Positions 35,992-44,260 of a DNA stretch of 64,000 bases are shown here, piece after piece. Source of the DNA: Kiloniella laminariae (GTDB taxonomy: Bacteria > Pseudomonadota > Alphaproteobacteria > Kiloniellales > Kiloniellaceae); contig NZ_JAPWGY010000010.1 in NCBI RefSeq assembly GCF_027214005.1, positions 1 through 64,000 of the forward strand. Direction: 5' to 3'. The position numbers were made by a program, and so were the translations under genes. Numbering within the stretch: the first letter of the stretch is position 1; every line of letters starts with the position of its first letter. A model generated the notes under the pieces. It searched no databases. It was not told the origin of the DNA and worked only from the letters and a program-made list of their open reading frames with translations.

Positions 35992-36762
35992 TTAGAATTT
36001 CCAGATCAACAATCTTGTTTTTCGCTGATCATTCAACTGAATGACCTGGTGCGGGGGATGGTCAGGAACATCGAAAGAATTACTGATCAACAAAGCGCCG
36101 CTTTTCAATTCACGGGCTGCTTTCTCATATACTCTTGGCATCGGTTCGGGTGAGAGGAAGCAGTAGATGACATCCTGAGATGAAAAATCCATCTGCCAAT
36201 AGTCCCCATATCGACAGGTGATGTTTGGCGATCTGCTTATCTTTTGCCAAAGCCAGGAGATCACATAGGGGACTGGTGCATTTTCAACACCTGTGAACTG
36301 CCCTCGTGGATGTTTCCTGGCCAGATACATGAGCGTACCACCAATGCCACTGCCAATATCGACAAAAGAAAAACCCTCCTTGTCCGGCAACAGCTCTGAA
36401 AGTCCTTCCCAGGTTTTTCTATTGGTCAGGTAGAGGGGAACGCGCTCGCTGCCCACATTCCAGAACACAGCCAGACAAAGGATAAAGGCAACAAGATATA
36501 CCCAGGCAGGAAGGGCTAATCCACTGGCGATAAAAAGAGCCAGGGGGAAGAAAAAATTGATAAAACTCCACCAGACGGGCAGTGAAAAAAGACCCACTCC
36601 CAAAATAGCGGCAAGCGTTCCCCAAAGAACCGGAAGCAGCCATAATCCCACGCCTGTTTGCGTCAGAAGTGGAACGGTTTTCCAGAAAAAAAGAGCGAGC
36701 CCGGCTGCAACAATCTGGGTTAATAATGCTTTTGGAGCTGGCTTTCGGAAGAAGGCTCTCAT
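35992..36762 (-). CDS. membrane-anchored class I SAM methyltransferase (FAM173/ATPSCKMT-like)
   Basis: This 256-residue protein has about four hydrophobic segments in residues 12-105 followed by a compact class I methyltransferase domain with motif I VDIGSGIGG (134-142), an acidic VEN at the end of strand 2, and CRYGDYWQMDFSSQDVIYCF. This TM-plus-methyltransferase layout recalls the FAM173 family, whose mitochondrial members methylate lysines of carrier or ATP-synthase subunits. Whether this bacterial protein does so is inference. Its ATG overlaps the stop of the upstream PLP enzyme gene as ATGA, so the two are translationally coupled. Confidence 0.65.
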   Translation of the reverse strand: MRAFFRKPAPKALLTQIVAAGLALFFWKTVPLLTQTGVGLWLLPVLWGTLAAILGVGLFSLPVWWSFINFFFPLALFIASGLALPAWVYLVAFILCLAVFWNVGSERVPLYLTNRKTWEGLSELLPDKEGFSFVDIGSGIGGTLMYLARKHPRGQFTGVENAPVPYVISWLWQKISRSPNITCRYGDYWQMDFSSQDVIYCFLSPEPMPRVYEKAARELKSGALLISNSFDVPDHPPHQVIQLNDQRKTRLLIWKF

Positions 36763-37781
36763 AGGTTCTGTTCTGTGGCTCGGGGCGTAAAGAGCGAAGG
36801 ATAAGCTCCAATTGCCTGTGCACCGCCTGTGTGAAGAAAAATCACGTTATCCGATTTTTGGAAACGCTTTTGGCGGATATGATCAATAAGGCCGGCAAAG
36901 GCTTTGGCACTATAGACCGGATCCAGCAAAATGCCTTCTGTCCGTGCCAGAAGTTCCATGGCCTCCTGTCCTGCCTGAGTAGGCAAGCCATAGCTTGTGC
37001 CACCATAGCCTGTAATCACCTCAAGATCATGATCAGGATCCCAGCGTTCAAAACGGCCCAGTTTTTCCAAAACTCTGGGGACGATTCCCTTTATTGCTTC
37101 GGTTACAGGTCCGGCTTTGCCATCAACTTCAATCCCGATAACGGGGAAGGGACGCTTGGCGCTGATCAATCCGGCGATCAGACCTGCCTGTGTTCCGCCG
37201 CTCGAAGTCGCATGATAGATGGAACAGGGAGAAAGCTTCAACTGGCGACATTGTTCGAGAAGTTCCATTGTTGCTGTCGCATAGCCAAGAGCGCCGGTTG
37301 CATTGGAGCCGCCAACCGGAATGATATAAGGCACTTTCCCACTGGATTTCAGCTTATCAGCCAGATCTTCCATCACCTGATCCCGATCTGTTCCTGCAGG
37401 ATGAAGCGACACCTTTGCCCCCAGAAGATAATCAAGCGCCATATTTCCGGAAGTCTGATAGGCGGGGTCAGCCCAGTCAACGTTTCTGACCAGAACGAGA
37501 TGACAATCCAGTCCGAAACGGGCTGCTGCCGCAGCGGTTTGCCGGACATGATTTGATTGCACTCCCCCGGCAGTGATAATGCTGTCAGCTCCCTTTTCCA
37601 GAGCATCGGCAATCAGAAATTCAAGTTTTCGGGTTTTGTTGCCCCCTCCGGCCAAGCCAGTACAGTCATCGCGCTTTATCAGTATTCGTGGACCACCCAA
37701 CAGATCGGACAAACGATCAAGAGGCTGCAAAGGGGTCGGAAGAAAAGCGAGAGAGATGGAGGGGTTGAATTCGGTCAACAT
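36759..37781 (-). CDS. D-cysteine desulfhydrase / ACC deaminase family PLP enzyme
   Basis: The 340-residue fold-type II PLP enzyme has the PLP lysine K49 in GLAGGGNKTRKLEF and the family block ITAGGVQSNHVRQTAAAA. Related enzymes are D-cysteine desulfhydrase (DcyD), giving pyruvate, sulfide and ammonia, and 1-aminocyclopropane-1-carboxylate deaminase. The sequence looks closer to the DcyD/YedO side, but the substrate cannot be fixed from motifs alone. The downstream methyltransferase gene overlaps it by four bases. Confidence 0.75.
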   Translation of the reverse strand: MLTEFNPSISLAFLPTPLQPLDRLSDLLGGPRILIKRDDCTGLAGGGNKTRKLEFLIADALEKGADSIITAGGVQSNHVRQTAAAAARFGLDCHLVLVRNVDWADPAYQTSGNMALDYLLGAKVSLHPAGTDRDQVMEDLADKLKSSGKVPYIIPVGGSNATGALGYATATMELLEQCRQLKLSPCSIYHATSSGGTQAGLIAGLISAKRPFPVIGIEVDGKAGPVTEAIKGIVPRVLEKLGRFERWDPDHDLEVITGYGGTSYGLPTQAGQEAMELLARTEGILLDPVYSAKAFAGLIDHIRQKRFQKSDNVIFLHTGGAQAIGAYPSLFTPRATEQNL

Positions 37782-37881
37782 GGCGAACCCGTTAATTGGA
37801 AAGAAACAGGTTCATTGTTAGCCGGGAAGAGGGGGGGTGTAAACATAATCCCCATATGTTTACCAACTGTCCAAAAACAAC

Positions 37882-37907
37882 AAAGGGAGCCAAGACAGGC
37901 TCCCTTT
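37882..37907 (-). terminator. rho-independent terminator of ppa
   Basis: AAAGGGAGCC (37882-37891) and GGCTCCCTTT (37898-37907) form a perfect 10-bp stem with a six-base loop, followed on the minus strand by a T-rich GTTGTTTTTGG. It lies 30 bases beyond the ppa stop codon. Confidence 0.85.
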
Positions 37908-37936
37908 ATCAAATCAACAGATTGAATATTGCTTAG

Positions 37937-38461
37937 TTATTTCGCAGCGTTATCAATCGCCTGCTGGATCATCTTGGCAGCAACATCTGCGCCTTCCCAG
38001 CCTTTGACCTTAACCCACTTGCCGCTTTCCAGATCTTTATAATGTTCAAAGAAATGACCGATCTGGGCAATGAGGTTTTCAGGAAGATCTGTGTATTCCT
38101 TGATGTTCTTGTAATTTGGATCCAGCTTGGTCACAGGAACAGCGAGGATCTTTTCGTCCTGGCCAGCTTCGTCTTCCATTACCAGGACCCCGACCGGACG
38201 GACACGAATGACAGCGCCGGGAAGGATCGGCAGCGAGCCAACCACGAGAACGTCTGCAGGATCACCATCATCAGAAAGGGTATGCGGCACAAACCCGTAG
38301 TTACAGGGATAGTGCATCGGTGTGTGAAGGAAACGATCCACCTCAATCGCACCGGACTCTTTGTCCAGTTCGTATTTGACCGAAGAGTGAAGTGGAACTT
38401 CAATAACGACATTTACATCCCAAGGGGCGTCTTTGCCGATTGATACCTTGTTAATGTCCAT
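37937..38461 (-). CDS. ppa: inorganic pyrophosphatase
   Basis: The 174-residue soluble family I pyrophosphatase hydrolyses PPi to phosphate. The metal-binding signature DDGDPADVLVVG and the upstream VDRFLHTPMHYPCNYGFVPHTL are intact, and KWVKVKGWEGADVA near the C-terminus is typical. ATG 38461 has TTAGGAG upstream and starts the family-like MDINKVSIG; the frame continues 27 bases further but without a ribosome site. A clear terminator follows, so it is monocistronic. Confidence 0.93.
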   Translation of the reverse strand: MDINKVSIGKDAPWDVNVVIEVPLHSSVKYELDKESGAIEVDRFLHTPMHYPCNYGFVPHTLSDDGDPADVLVVGSLPILPGAVIRVRPVGVLVMEDEAGQDEKILAVPVTKLDPNYKNIKEYTDLPENLIAQIGHFFEHYKDLESGKWVKVKGWEGADVAAKMIQQAIDNAAK

Positions 38462-38662
38462 AAGACTTCTCCTAATAGCGTAGACCAAACCCTTGAAGGG
38501 GTCGGAAACCCGGGCTGCCAGCTATGTCAGACGAAGAGAAGGCAGCCGTTAAAAATCGGCCTATTAGGAGCCATGAAATCGCCGTTAACTCAAGTTCTTT
38601 TCGCACACGCGGTAAAGATTGTTGGTCGAGACCAGAAAAAGCGGTTGAAACAGGCCGAGAGG

Positions 38663-39694
38663 TTAATCAGTTAGCGCTTTGATCACCTTGTCTGTGGAGA
38701 TATTCCGACCACTGAGAACTACGGCAATTTTTTTGCCTTTGATATCCCCAATTTTGCCATCACACAGCGCTGCAATAACCGTTGCACTTCCGCCTTCGAT
38801 CACCAGACCCTCGTTTTCAAAAGTGTACCGCAAAGCGGGGGCCAGAGATGCCTCGCTAACCAGAACGGCTTCGTCCATGTAGTCTCTGATGTAGGGGAAT
38901 GTATAGCGGTTATCCAGACCAATAGACCCGCCAAGGGCATCTGCCAGACTGGGGTGTTCGTCAACATTGACCGGCTTGCCAGCTTCAAGACTGCGGACCA
39001 TACCCGGTTCTATTTCCATTGAGACACCAATAATCCGGGTATAGGAAGAAATTGATTTTGTTGCCAGGGCAATACCTGCGAGTAATCCACCGCCGGATAG
39101 GGGGGCCATAATGATTTCACAGTCTGGCATATCCTGCATGATCTCAAGACCGATCGTCCCCTGTCCGGTAATAATCGCCAGATCATCAAAAGCGGAAATC
39201 CAGACCAATCCCTTTTCACGGATCAAACGTTCGGCCTCTTCCTGGGCTTCATCCTGGCTGTTTCCCGCAACATGGACGTTAGCCCCATAGGATCTGATTG
39301 CTTCAACCTTGTTTTCAGGCACCAGAGTTGAAAGGCAAATCGTTGCCGCAATCCCCGTTTCTTGGGCAACCCGGGCGACCGCCCGCCCATGATTGCCACT
39401 GGAAACAGTAATGATGCCGCGTTTTCTTTCTTCTGCACTCAGTTGGAGAATGCGGTTTGCCGCTCCCCTGATTTTAAAGCTGCCGGTGTTCTGGAGATTT
39501 TCCAGCTTCAACCAGACTTCAGCGCCAGTCTGTTGCGAGAGAGCCCGGGAGTAAATCAAAGGTGTTCTGATGATATAGGGGGCAATCCTTTTGCTGGCCT
39601 GAAGCACATCAGCGGCAGAAACAGGACCTGTAAAAGCACCTTTGGTCAGAGATTTGTGAGCGGGGATAACAGGGCTCGAAATGGTACGGGGCAT
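38663..39694 (-). CDS. threonine dehydratase/serine racemase-like PLP enzyme (EutB/BhcB-like)
   Basis: The 343-residue fold-type II PLP enzyme has the lysine K74 in TGSFKIRGA, the substrate loop VSSGNHGRAVA and the phosphate-binding glycine loop LSGGGLLAGIA. It lacks the C-terminal regulatory ACT domain of biosynthetic threonine deaminase. Its divergent neighbour operon holds an ornithine-cyclodeaminase-family gene; that pairing occurs in eutBC (hydroxyectoine use) and in bhcB/bhcD (beta-hydroxyaspartate cycle). A dehydratase for a beta-hydroxy amino acid such as 3-hydroxyaspartate, threonine or serine is therefore inferred. The exact substrate is open. Confidence 0.72.
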   Translation of the reverse strand: MPRTISSPVIPAHKSLTKGAFTGPVSAADVLQASKRIAPYIIRTPLIYSRALSQQTGAEVWLKLENLQNTGSFKIRGAANRILQLSAEERKRGIITVSSGNHGRAVARVAQETGIAATICLSTLVPENKVEAIRSYGANVHVAGNSQDEAQEEAERLIREKGLVWISAFDDLAIITGQGTIGLEIMQDMPDCEIIMAPLSGGGLLAGIALATKSISSYTRIIGVSMEIEPGMVRSLEAGKPVNVDEHPSLADALGGSIGLDNRYTFPYIRDYMDEAVLVSEASLAPALRYTFENEGLVIEGGSATVIAALCDGKIGDIKGKKIAVVLSGRNISTDKVIKALTD

Positions 39695-39761
39695 TATCTG
39701 GTTATCCTGTTGTCTGTCGTGATTGGTTGGTCAGGATACTAAAACACGAAATATACTTATT

Positions 39762-39786
39762 GTCCAATATAGACTTTATCGTCTAA
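39762..39786. promoter_or_regulatory. candidate operator between dehydratase-like and aminotransferase genes
   Basis: TAGAC-N6-GTCTA (39770-39785) is an inverted repeat, overlapped by a direct repeat GTCCAAT / GTCTAAT (39762-39768 and 39781-39787). It sits in the divergent promoter region and may bind the YheO/DauR-like regulator encoded in the operon to the right. Confidence 0.4.
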
Positions 39787-39881
39787 TTAATTTGTGTTAC
39801 AGCTTTTAAGAAATCAAAAACAGCTCGGCTTTTTTCATTCAAACAAAAGCCTGAGAAGCTTTATGGGAAAGGTATTATTCC

Positions 39882-41000
39882 GTGCAGATCGAAGAATTCT
39901 CTCTGGAACGCATCCAGTCTCTCTATGAAAATATTGTCGAATACAATCTTTCGGATAGCGGGGTTCATCCTTACTCCTTGCGTGAGCTTCTGAGCGAGAC
40001 TGAACAGCAACAGCTGCTTGATATCGAGCTGGGATACGGCTGGACCAATGGCGCGGTAGAGCTGCGTCAGACGATCAGTGCACTTTATCAGGGGCGGGAC
40101 GAAGACAGTGTGATTGTGACCAACGGTTCTGCCGAAGCCAATTTCCTCATGGTTATGTCAGTGCTGGAGCCGGGGGATGAACTGATTGTTTTTGTTCCCA
40201 ATTATCTCCAGATCTGGGGTTGGGCCAGATCTTTGGGGGTCGTGGTCAAGGAGGTGGTTCTGCGGGAAGAGCTGGACTGGACACCGGACCTTGATGATTT
40301 GAAAAAAGTGATTTCCTCCAAAACTAAAATGATCACTATCTGTCATCCCAACAACCCGACTGGGAGCTTATTGAGCGCCAAAGCCATGACTGATCTGGTC
40401 CAGGTTGCCCGGGATCACGACCTTTATCTGCATGCTGATGAAGTCTATAAGGGATCCGAACTGGACGGTCCGGAAACCCCAAGTTTTGCTGATCTGTACG
40501 AAAAATCGATTGTCACCAATGGACTTTCGAAAGCCATGGCTTTACCGGGATTGCGCCTCGGCTGGCTGGTCGGCCCGAAAGACGTTATCTACAAGGCCTG
40601 GCAACGCAAGGACTACACCTCGATCACAACCAGTGCTGTCAGCGAATTTGTCGCCCAGATTGCGCTGCAACCGGACTGTCGGGCCCGCATTCTCAATCGC
40701 AGCAAACGTATCCTCAAGGAAAATCTGGCATTGCTTTCTAGCTGGGTGGAACGCAATGGCAACAGGTTTTCGTTCGTGCCGCCTAAAGCTGGCGGTATGG
40801 CTTTCGTTCGTTATGCCCAGCCGATCAATTCGACCAAGCTGGTTCACCGCCTGCGCGAAGAACGCAGTATTCTGTTGCTTCCGGGGGATGTTTACGGACT
40901 GGATGGTTATTTCCGTGTCGGTATCGGGGCACCGGCAGAACATCTGGAGGTGGGGCTGGAGCGTTTATCTGATTTTGTCAAAAGCGAACTTGAAGATTAA
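39882..41000 (+). CDS. class I/II aminotransferase (PLP, fold type I)
   Basis: The 372-residue enzyme has the substrate block ICHPNNPTGSLLS (NPTG), HADEVYKGSELDG with the PLP-ring aspartate, and the PLP-lysine region VTNGLSKAMALPGLRLGWLVG (K in GLSKA). It starts with GTG behind GGGAAAGG. The specificity is unknown; operon context (regulator, ornithine-cyclodeaminase-family enzyme, divergent dehydratase) implies catabolism of an amino acid. It is followed 36 bases later by the regulator gene. Confidence 0.78.
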   Translation: MQIEEFSLERIQSLYENIVEYNLSDSGVHPYSLRELLSETEQQQLLDIELGYGWTNGAVELRQTISALYQGRDEDSVIVTNGSAEANFLMVMSVLEPGDELIVFVPNYLQIWGWARSLGVVVKEVVLREELDWTPDLDDLKKVISSKTKMITICHPNNPTGSLLSAKAMTDLVQVARDHDLYLHADEVYKGSELDGPETPSFADLYEKSIVTNGLSKAMALPGLRLGWLVGPKDVIYKAWQRKDYTSITTSAVSEFVAQIALQPDCRARILNRSKRILKENLALLSSWVERNGNRFSFVPPKAGGMAFVRYAQPINSTKLVHRLREERSILLLPGDVYGLDGYFRVGIGAPAEHLEVGLERLSDFVKSELED

Positions 41001-41036
41001 ATTCTGCCTTGATGCCTGAAGACAAATAAAGGTTTC

Positions 41037-41666
41037 TTGCCTATGACCCCGGAATTGCAACGCTATAGCGATGTTTGTGATGCCATTGCCAAATTGTTTC
41101 AGCCTTATGTCGAGGTTGTTCTGCACGATCTGGAAAGCGAAACTGCTGCCTATATTGCCAATAATTTTTCTCATAGGGAACTGGGAGAGCCCTCTCTGTT
41201 GCACGAGATAGACTTTCGCGGCGGAGAGGCTGTGATCGGTCCCTATGAGAAGGTGAACTGGGATGGTCGCCGGATCAAATCAATCAGTGTGGTCGTGCGT
41301 AACGACAAGGCCAAAGCGATCGGTGTTCTCTGCATCAATATGGATGTCTCGCACTTTCATCAGTTACAGCAGGTGATGGAGTTACTGTCTTCTGTTCCTC
41401 AAAATACCGAGAAACCTGAAGCGCTTTTCAAGGAAGACTGGCACGAACGGATCAATGAATTCATTCTGAGCTGGACCTGGGAACGCGGGGTGACCGTAGA
41501 GACCCTGTCACGTCAGCAAAAACGTGAACTGGTAGAGGATCTGGCAGGGCAGGGAGGTTTCAGTGGCAAGAATTCAGCCAACTATGTGGCGCGGATTCTC
41601 AATCTGGGGCGGGCGACCATCTACAACTACCTCAAGGATCAGAAAGAAAAATCCAGGCTCAGCTAG
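41037..41666 (+). CDS. YheO/DauR-like transcriptional regulator (PAS_6 + HTH)
   Basis: The 209-residue protein has an N-terminal YheO-like PAS domain (VCDAIAKLFQPYVEVVLHDLES, IKSISVVVRNDKAKAIGVLCINMDVS) and a C-terminal DauR-type helix-turn-helix (KRELVEDLAGQGGFSGKNSANYVARILNLGRATIYNYLKD). DauR controls D-arginine catabolism in Pseudomonas aeruginosa, whose cluster also includes an ornithine-cyclodeaminase-family gene, DauB. The ATG follows a weak AAAGG. By position it should regulate this amino-acid locus. Confidence 0.8.
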   Translation: MPMTPELQRYSDVCDAIAKLFQPYVEVVLHDLESETAAYIANNFSHRELGEPSLLHEIDFRGGEAVIGPYEKVNWDGRRIKSISVVVRNDKAKAIGVLCINMDVSHFHQLQQVMELLSSVPQNTEKPEALFKEDWHERINEFILSWTWERGVTVETLSRQQKRELVEDLAGQGGFSGKNSANYVARILNLGRATIYNYLKDQKEKSRLS

Positions 41667-41719
41667 CCTTGCTTCCCAGAGAAAAACCGGAATATCAAAC
41701 AATAACAGTTCGGATTGCC

Positions 41720-42679
41720 ATGCAGATCATCGAAAGAAACCTGATTGAACAAAAGTTGAATTTGCCGAAAATCTTTCAGGCTCTGAAACAAGGTTTTATC
41801 GATTTTTCGGCAGGCCTGGTTACAGTCCCCCCTGTTGGGCATCTCGGCTTCGACAATCCACCCGGTGATTGCCATATCAAGTATGGCTGGATCAAAGGCG
41901 ATCCACATTTTGTTGTCAAAATTTCCAGCGGGTTTTATGAAAATCCCAAACAGGGTTTACCCAGTAGTACCGGGATGATGCTGGTTTTTTCTGCAACCAC
42001 CGGACAACCCGTTGCCTTGCTCAATGATGGGGGACTTCTTACGGACGTCCGAACCGCCTTGGCGGGGGTGCTGGCGACAGAGACACTGAGCCGCCCTGAC
42101 AGCCGGGTTGCCGCCATTGTCGGTACGGGAATTCAGGCACGTTTGCTGGCCGAATATCTGGATGAGCTGTCTCGTTTTGATCGTTTTGTCATCTGGGGGC
42201 GCAATGAAGAAAATCTGAACCGCTGTGTCCAGGATCTTCTTGCCAAGGGTCTGAATGTTGTTGCAGAACCGGATCTTCAGCAACTCTGTGCAAAAGCGGA
42301 CAGCATCCTCACAGTTACCCCGTCGGAAATCCCCTTGCTCAAGACCGACTGGATCAGACCGGGCACGCATATTACAGCCATCGGTGCGGATGCAGAGGGC
42401 AAGCAGGAACTCGACAGCGAGATCTTTGCCCGGGCACAACAGATTATTGTGGATTCAAGAGCGCAGTGCTGTCATCACGGTGAAATATCCCATGCTTACA
42501 AAGCGGGATTGATTTCTGCAGACCGGATCACAGAACTGGGAACCTTTCTGTCCTCAGATAAACCCTTTGTACGGGAGCCGGCGGCGATCACAATTGCCGA
42601 TCTGACGGGTGTTGCCGTACAGGATATCGTGATTGCCAAATCAGTTTATCAGGCAATTACACAACAAGCCGTCCGATAG
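41720..42679 (+). CDS. ornithine cyclodeaminase/mu-crystallin family enzyme (EutC/BhcD/DauB-like)
   Basis: The 319-residue NAD(P)-binding protein has the OCD-family substrate motif FVVKISSGFYENP, GQPVALLNDGGLLTDVRTALAGVLAT and the Rossmann motif AAIVGTGIQARLLAEYL. Family members are ornithine cyclodeaminase, imine reductases such as iminosuccinate reductase BhcD, EutC, and DauB. With the EutB/BhcB-like enzyme next door, reduction of an imine or its reverse is plausible. The frame opens 51 bases earlier at a TTG immediately after the regulator gene; ATG 41720 gives a family-like N-terminus. Confidence 0.75.
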   Translation: MQIIERNLIEQKLNLPKIFQALKQGFIDFSAGLVTVPPVGHLGFDNPPGDCHIKYGWIKGDPHFVVKISSGFYENPKQGLPSSTGMMLVFSATTGQPVALLNDGGLLTDVRTALAGVLATETLSRPDSRVAAIVGTGIQARLLAEYLDELSRFDRFVIWGRNEENLNRCVQDLLAKGLNVVAEPDLQQLCAKADSILTVTPSEIPLLKTDWIRPGTHITAIGADAEGKQELDSEIFARAQQIIVDSRAQCCHHGEISHAYKAGLISADRITELGTFLSSDKPFVREPAAITIADLTGVAVQDIVIAKSVYQAITQQAVR

Positions 42680-42681
42680 AT

Positions 42682-43368
42682 CTAAACAGCAGGGGCCTCA
42701 ATACGCTGTGAAAGATGATCTGACTTGCAGAAGAATGCAGTGTCTTCCAGGCAGTCAAAACCCAATTCCGTGCCTTCAGGGAAGCGAAACCATGTACCAG
42801 CTGGATAGATATCTCCGGTCTCTCCAGATTTTTGCAACTCGCCGGACAGCAGCAGAAATTCCATACCCCCTGTCGGGGCCTGCCGTGTAATTTTACTGCC
42901 CTTTTGCCAGCGTTCCATTTTGACGACTTCACTGCCAAAGCTATGCAAATCGAGGACAGTTTGCCCCGGAATGCTGCCGGGTTTCCAATCCGCCTTGGTT
43001 GTGTCGATGGCAAGCTGTGTCTGATCACCAGGATCAAATTGCCAGAGTTTGACAAAGATGGTGCAACCCGAGACGGTATGGGGGGAATGGCTGGTGCCGA
43101 CCGGGTTGCGCACATAGGTACCAGCCGGGAAGTCGCCATACTGATCAGAAAAAACCCCCTCAAGAACCAGATACTCTTCTCCACCATCATGCCTGTGCTC
43201 GGGAAAGAACTTGTCCGGAGCAAAGCGGACGATGGTTGTTGCCCGGGCAACTTCATCACCAATACGATCGAGCATAAAACGTTCCACACCAGGTGCCGGT
43301 GATGGCGAGCTTTGCCGGAGTTCTGGTGTAATAATCACGGCTTGTGAAAAATCGGCATTTAGTCGCAT
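42682..43368 (-). CDS. ChrR-like double cupin protein
   Basis: The 228-residue protein contains two cupin domains. The first has the metal-binding motif FFPEHRHDGGEEYLVLEGVF (H, H, E) and FPAGTYVRNPVGTSHSPHT, as in the cupin domain of anti-sigma factor ChrR. The second (GMEFLLLSGEL, YPAGTWFRFPEG) lacks most metal ligands. No sigma factor gene is adjacent and the zinc-binding N-terminal anti-sigma domain of ChrR is absent, so an enzymatic or small-molecule-binding role is more likely. It is divergent from a TetR regulator and convergent with the OCD-family gene, two bases apart. Confidence 0.7.
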   Translation of the reverse strand: MRLNADFSQAVIITPELRQSSPSPAPGVERFMLDRIGDEVARATTIVRFAPDKFFPEHRHDGGEEYLVLEGVFSDQYGDFPAGTYVRNPVGTSHSPHTVSGCTIFVKLWQFDPGDQTQLAIDTTKADWKPGSIPGQTVLDLHSFGSEVVKMERWQKGSKITRQAPTGGMEFLLLSGELQKSGETGDIYPAGTWFRFPEGTELGFDCLEDTAFFCKSDHLSQRIEAPAV

Positions 43369-43463
43369 TGCTGTCCTCGGAACTGATGCTTGGAATTTAT
43401 CAATCTATGCATATATAGCCTTTGGAATGTCATTTAAGGCTTTAAAGGTACTGTTCAAGAGGC

Positions 43464-43482
43464 TATCTATCAATCAGTAGAC
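43464..43482. promoter_or_regulatory. candidate TetR-family operator
   Basis: CTATC-N9-GTAGAC is an imperfect inverted repeat lying about 12 bases before the TetR gene start in the spacer shared with the cupin gene. The symmetry is modest. Confidence 0.3.
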
Positions 43483-43493
43483 AAGAGGGCGAG

Positions 43494-44045
43494 ATGAACA
43501 ATACTTCAGAAACAGCCACAAAAATCATGGATGCGGCAGAAGGGTATATCCGTACCCGGGGCTATAACGCTTTCAGCTTCAGGGATATTGCCGCTGATGT
43601 CGGGATCAAGACCGCCAGCATTCACTATCATTTTCCCACCAAAGGTGATCTTGGAGCTGCAGTAGCCGAGCGCTATACGGAAAGGTTTATGACAAACCTT
43701 GGGCCGGCAGGTGAGGGGAGTGCAAGCCAGCAGCTTCACCGCTATGTTGATGCTTTTCGGACTGCTCTGGCACTTGAGGACAAGATGTGTCTTTGCGGCA
43801 TGCTGGGGGCTGAATTATCTTCGCTGCCTGAAAATGTCGTACAACTCTCCCGGGCGTTTTTTACAAAAAACCTTTCCTGGTTAACAGCTGTCTTCCTGCG
43901 CGATGAAAAGCTAAGGCTGACCTCGATTGACGCCCAAAGAAAATCTCTTAAACTTCTTGCCTTGCTTGAGGGCGGGTTAATTCTCTCACGAAACCTGGAG
44001 GGGGTAAAAACTTTCGACCAGCTCACAGAGGATATTTTTGAGTAA
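43494..44045 (+). CDS. TetR-family transcriptional regulator
   Basis: The 183-residue protein has an N-terminal TetR helix-turn-helix (ATKIMDAAEGYIRTRGYNAFSFRDIAADVGIKTASIHYHFPTKGDL), and a C-terminal ligand/dimer domain with CLCGMLGAELSSLP typical of the TetR_C family found with QacR-like/NemR-like regulators. GAGGGCGAG precedes the ATG. It is divergent from the cupin gene, which it probably represses. The two cysteines in CLCGM could be redox-active; this is inference. Confidence 0.82.
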   Translation: MNNTSETATKIMDAAEGYIRTRGYNAFSFRDIAADVGIKTASIHYHFPTKGDLGAAVAERYTERFMTNLGPAGEGSASQQLHRYVDAFRTALALEDKMCLCGMLGAELSSLPENVVQLSRAFFTKNLSWLTAVFLRDEKLRLTSIDAQRKSLKLLALLEGGLILSRNLEGVKTFDQLTEDIFE

Positions 44046-44260
44046 GCGGACCTCTATCGGCACAGAAAAACCGTAGACAGATTTCCTATGGCTGTGTCAT
44101 GGTTGCATTTGTTCCCGTCAGGGTTCGGGGTACCGCGGTTCCTGCTGATAACAAAAGCTGGAAATCCACCATTAAAAGATAAAGTACCTGGTGTTGTGTG
44201 GGGGATTAATTTCCAGTGCTGTTTTCTGGAGAAAATGACAGGATCAAGGGCGGGTTTTGC
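44046..44260. other. promoter region of the MoxR-DUF58 operon
   Basis: The 215-base spacer separates the TetR gene from the six-gene membrane operon and must contain its promoter. I see no recognisable operator or strong terminator. Confidence 0.25.

Noticed and set aside
38573-38674. A 33-codon frame starting ATG behind AGGAG
   Set aside because: The Shine-Dalgarno-to-ATG spacing is only two bases, the 3' end runs into the convergent dehydratase gene, and no known small protein is recognised. It could be real, but support is too thin.
38663-42679. Complete beta-hydroxyaspartate cycle or ectoine-degradation cluster
   Set aside because: The aldolase (BhcC), class V aminotransferase (BhcA), ectoine hydrolase (EutD/DoeA) and deacylase (EutE/DoeB) genes are all missing, so only a partial resemblance can be claimed.
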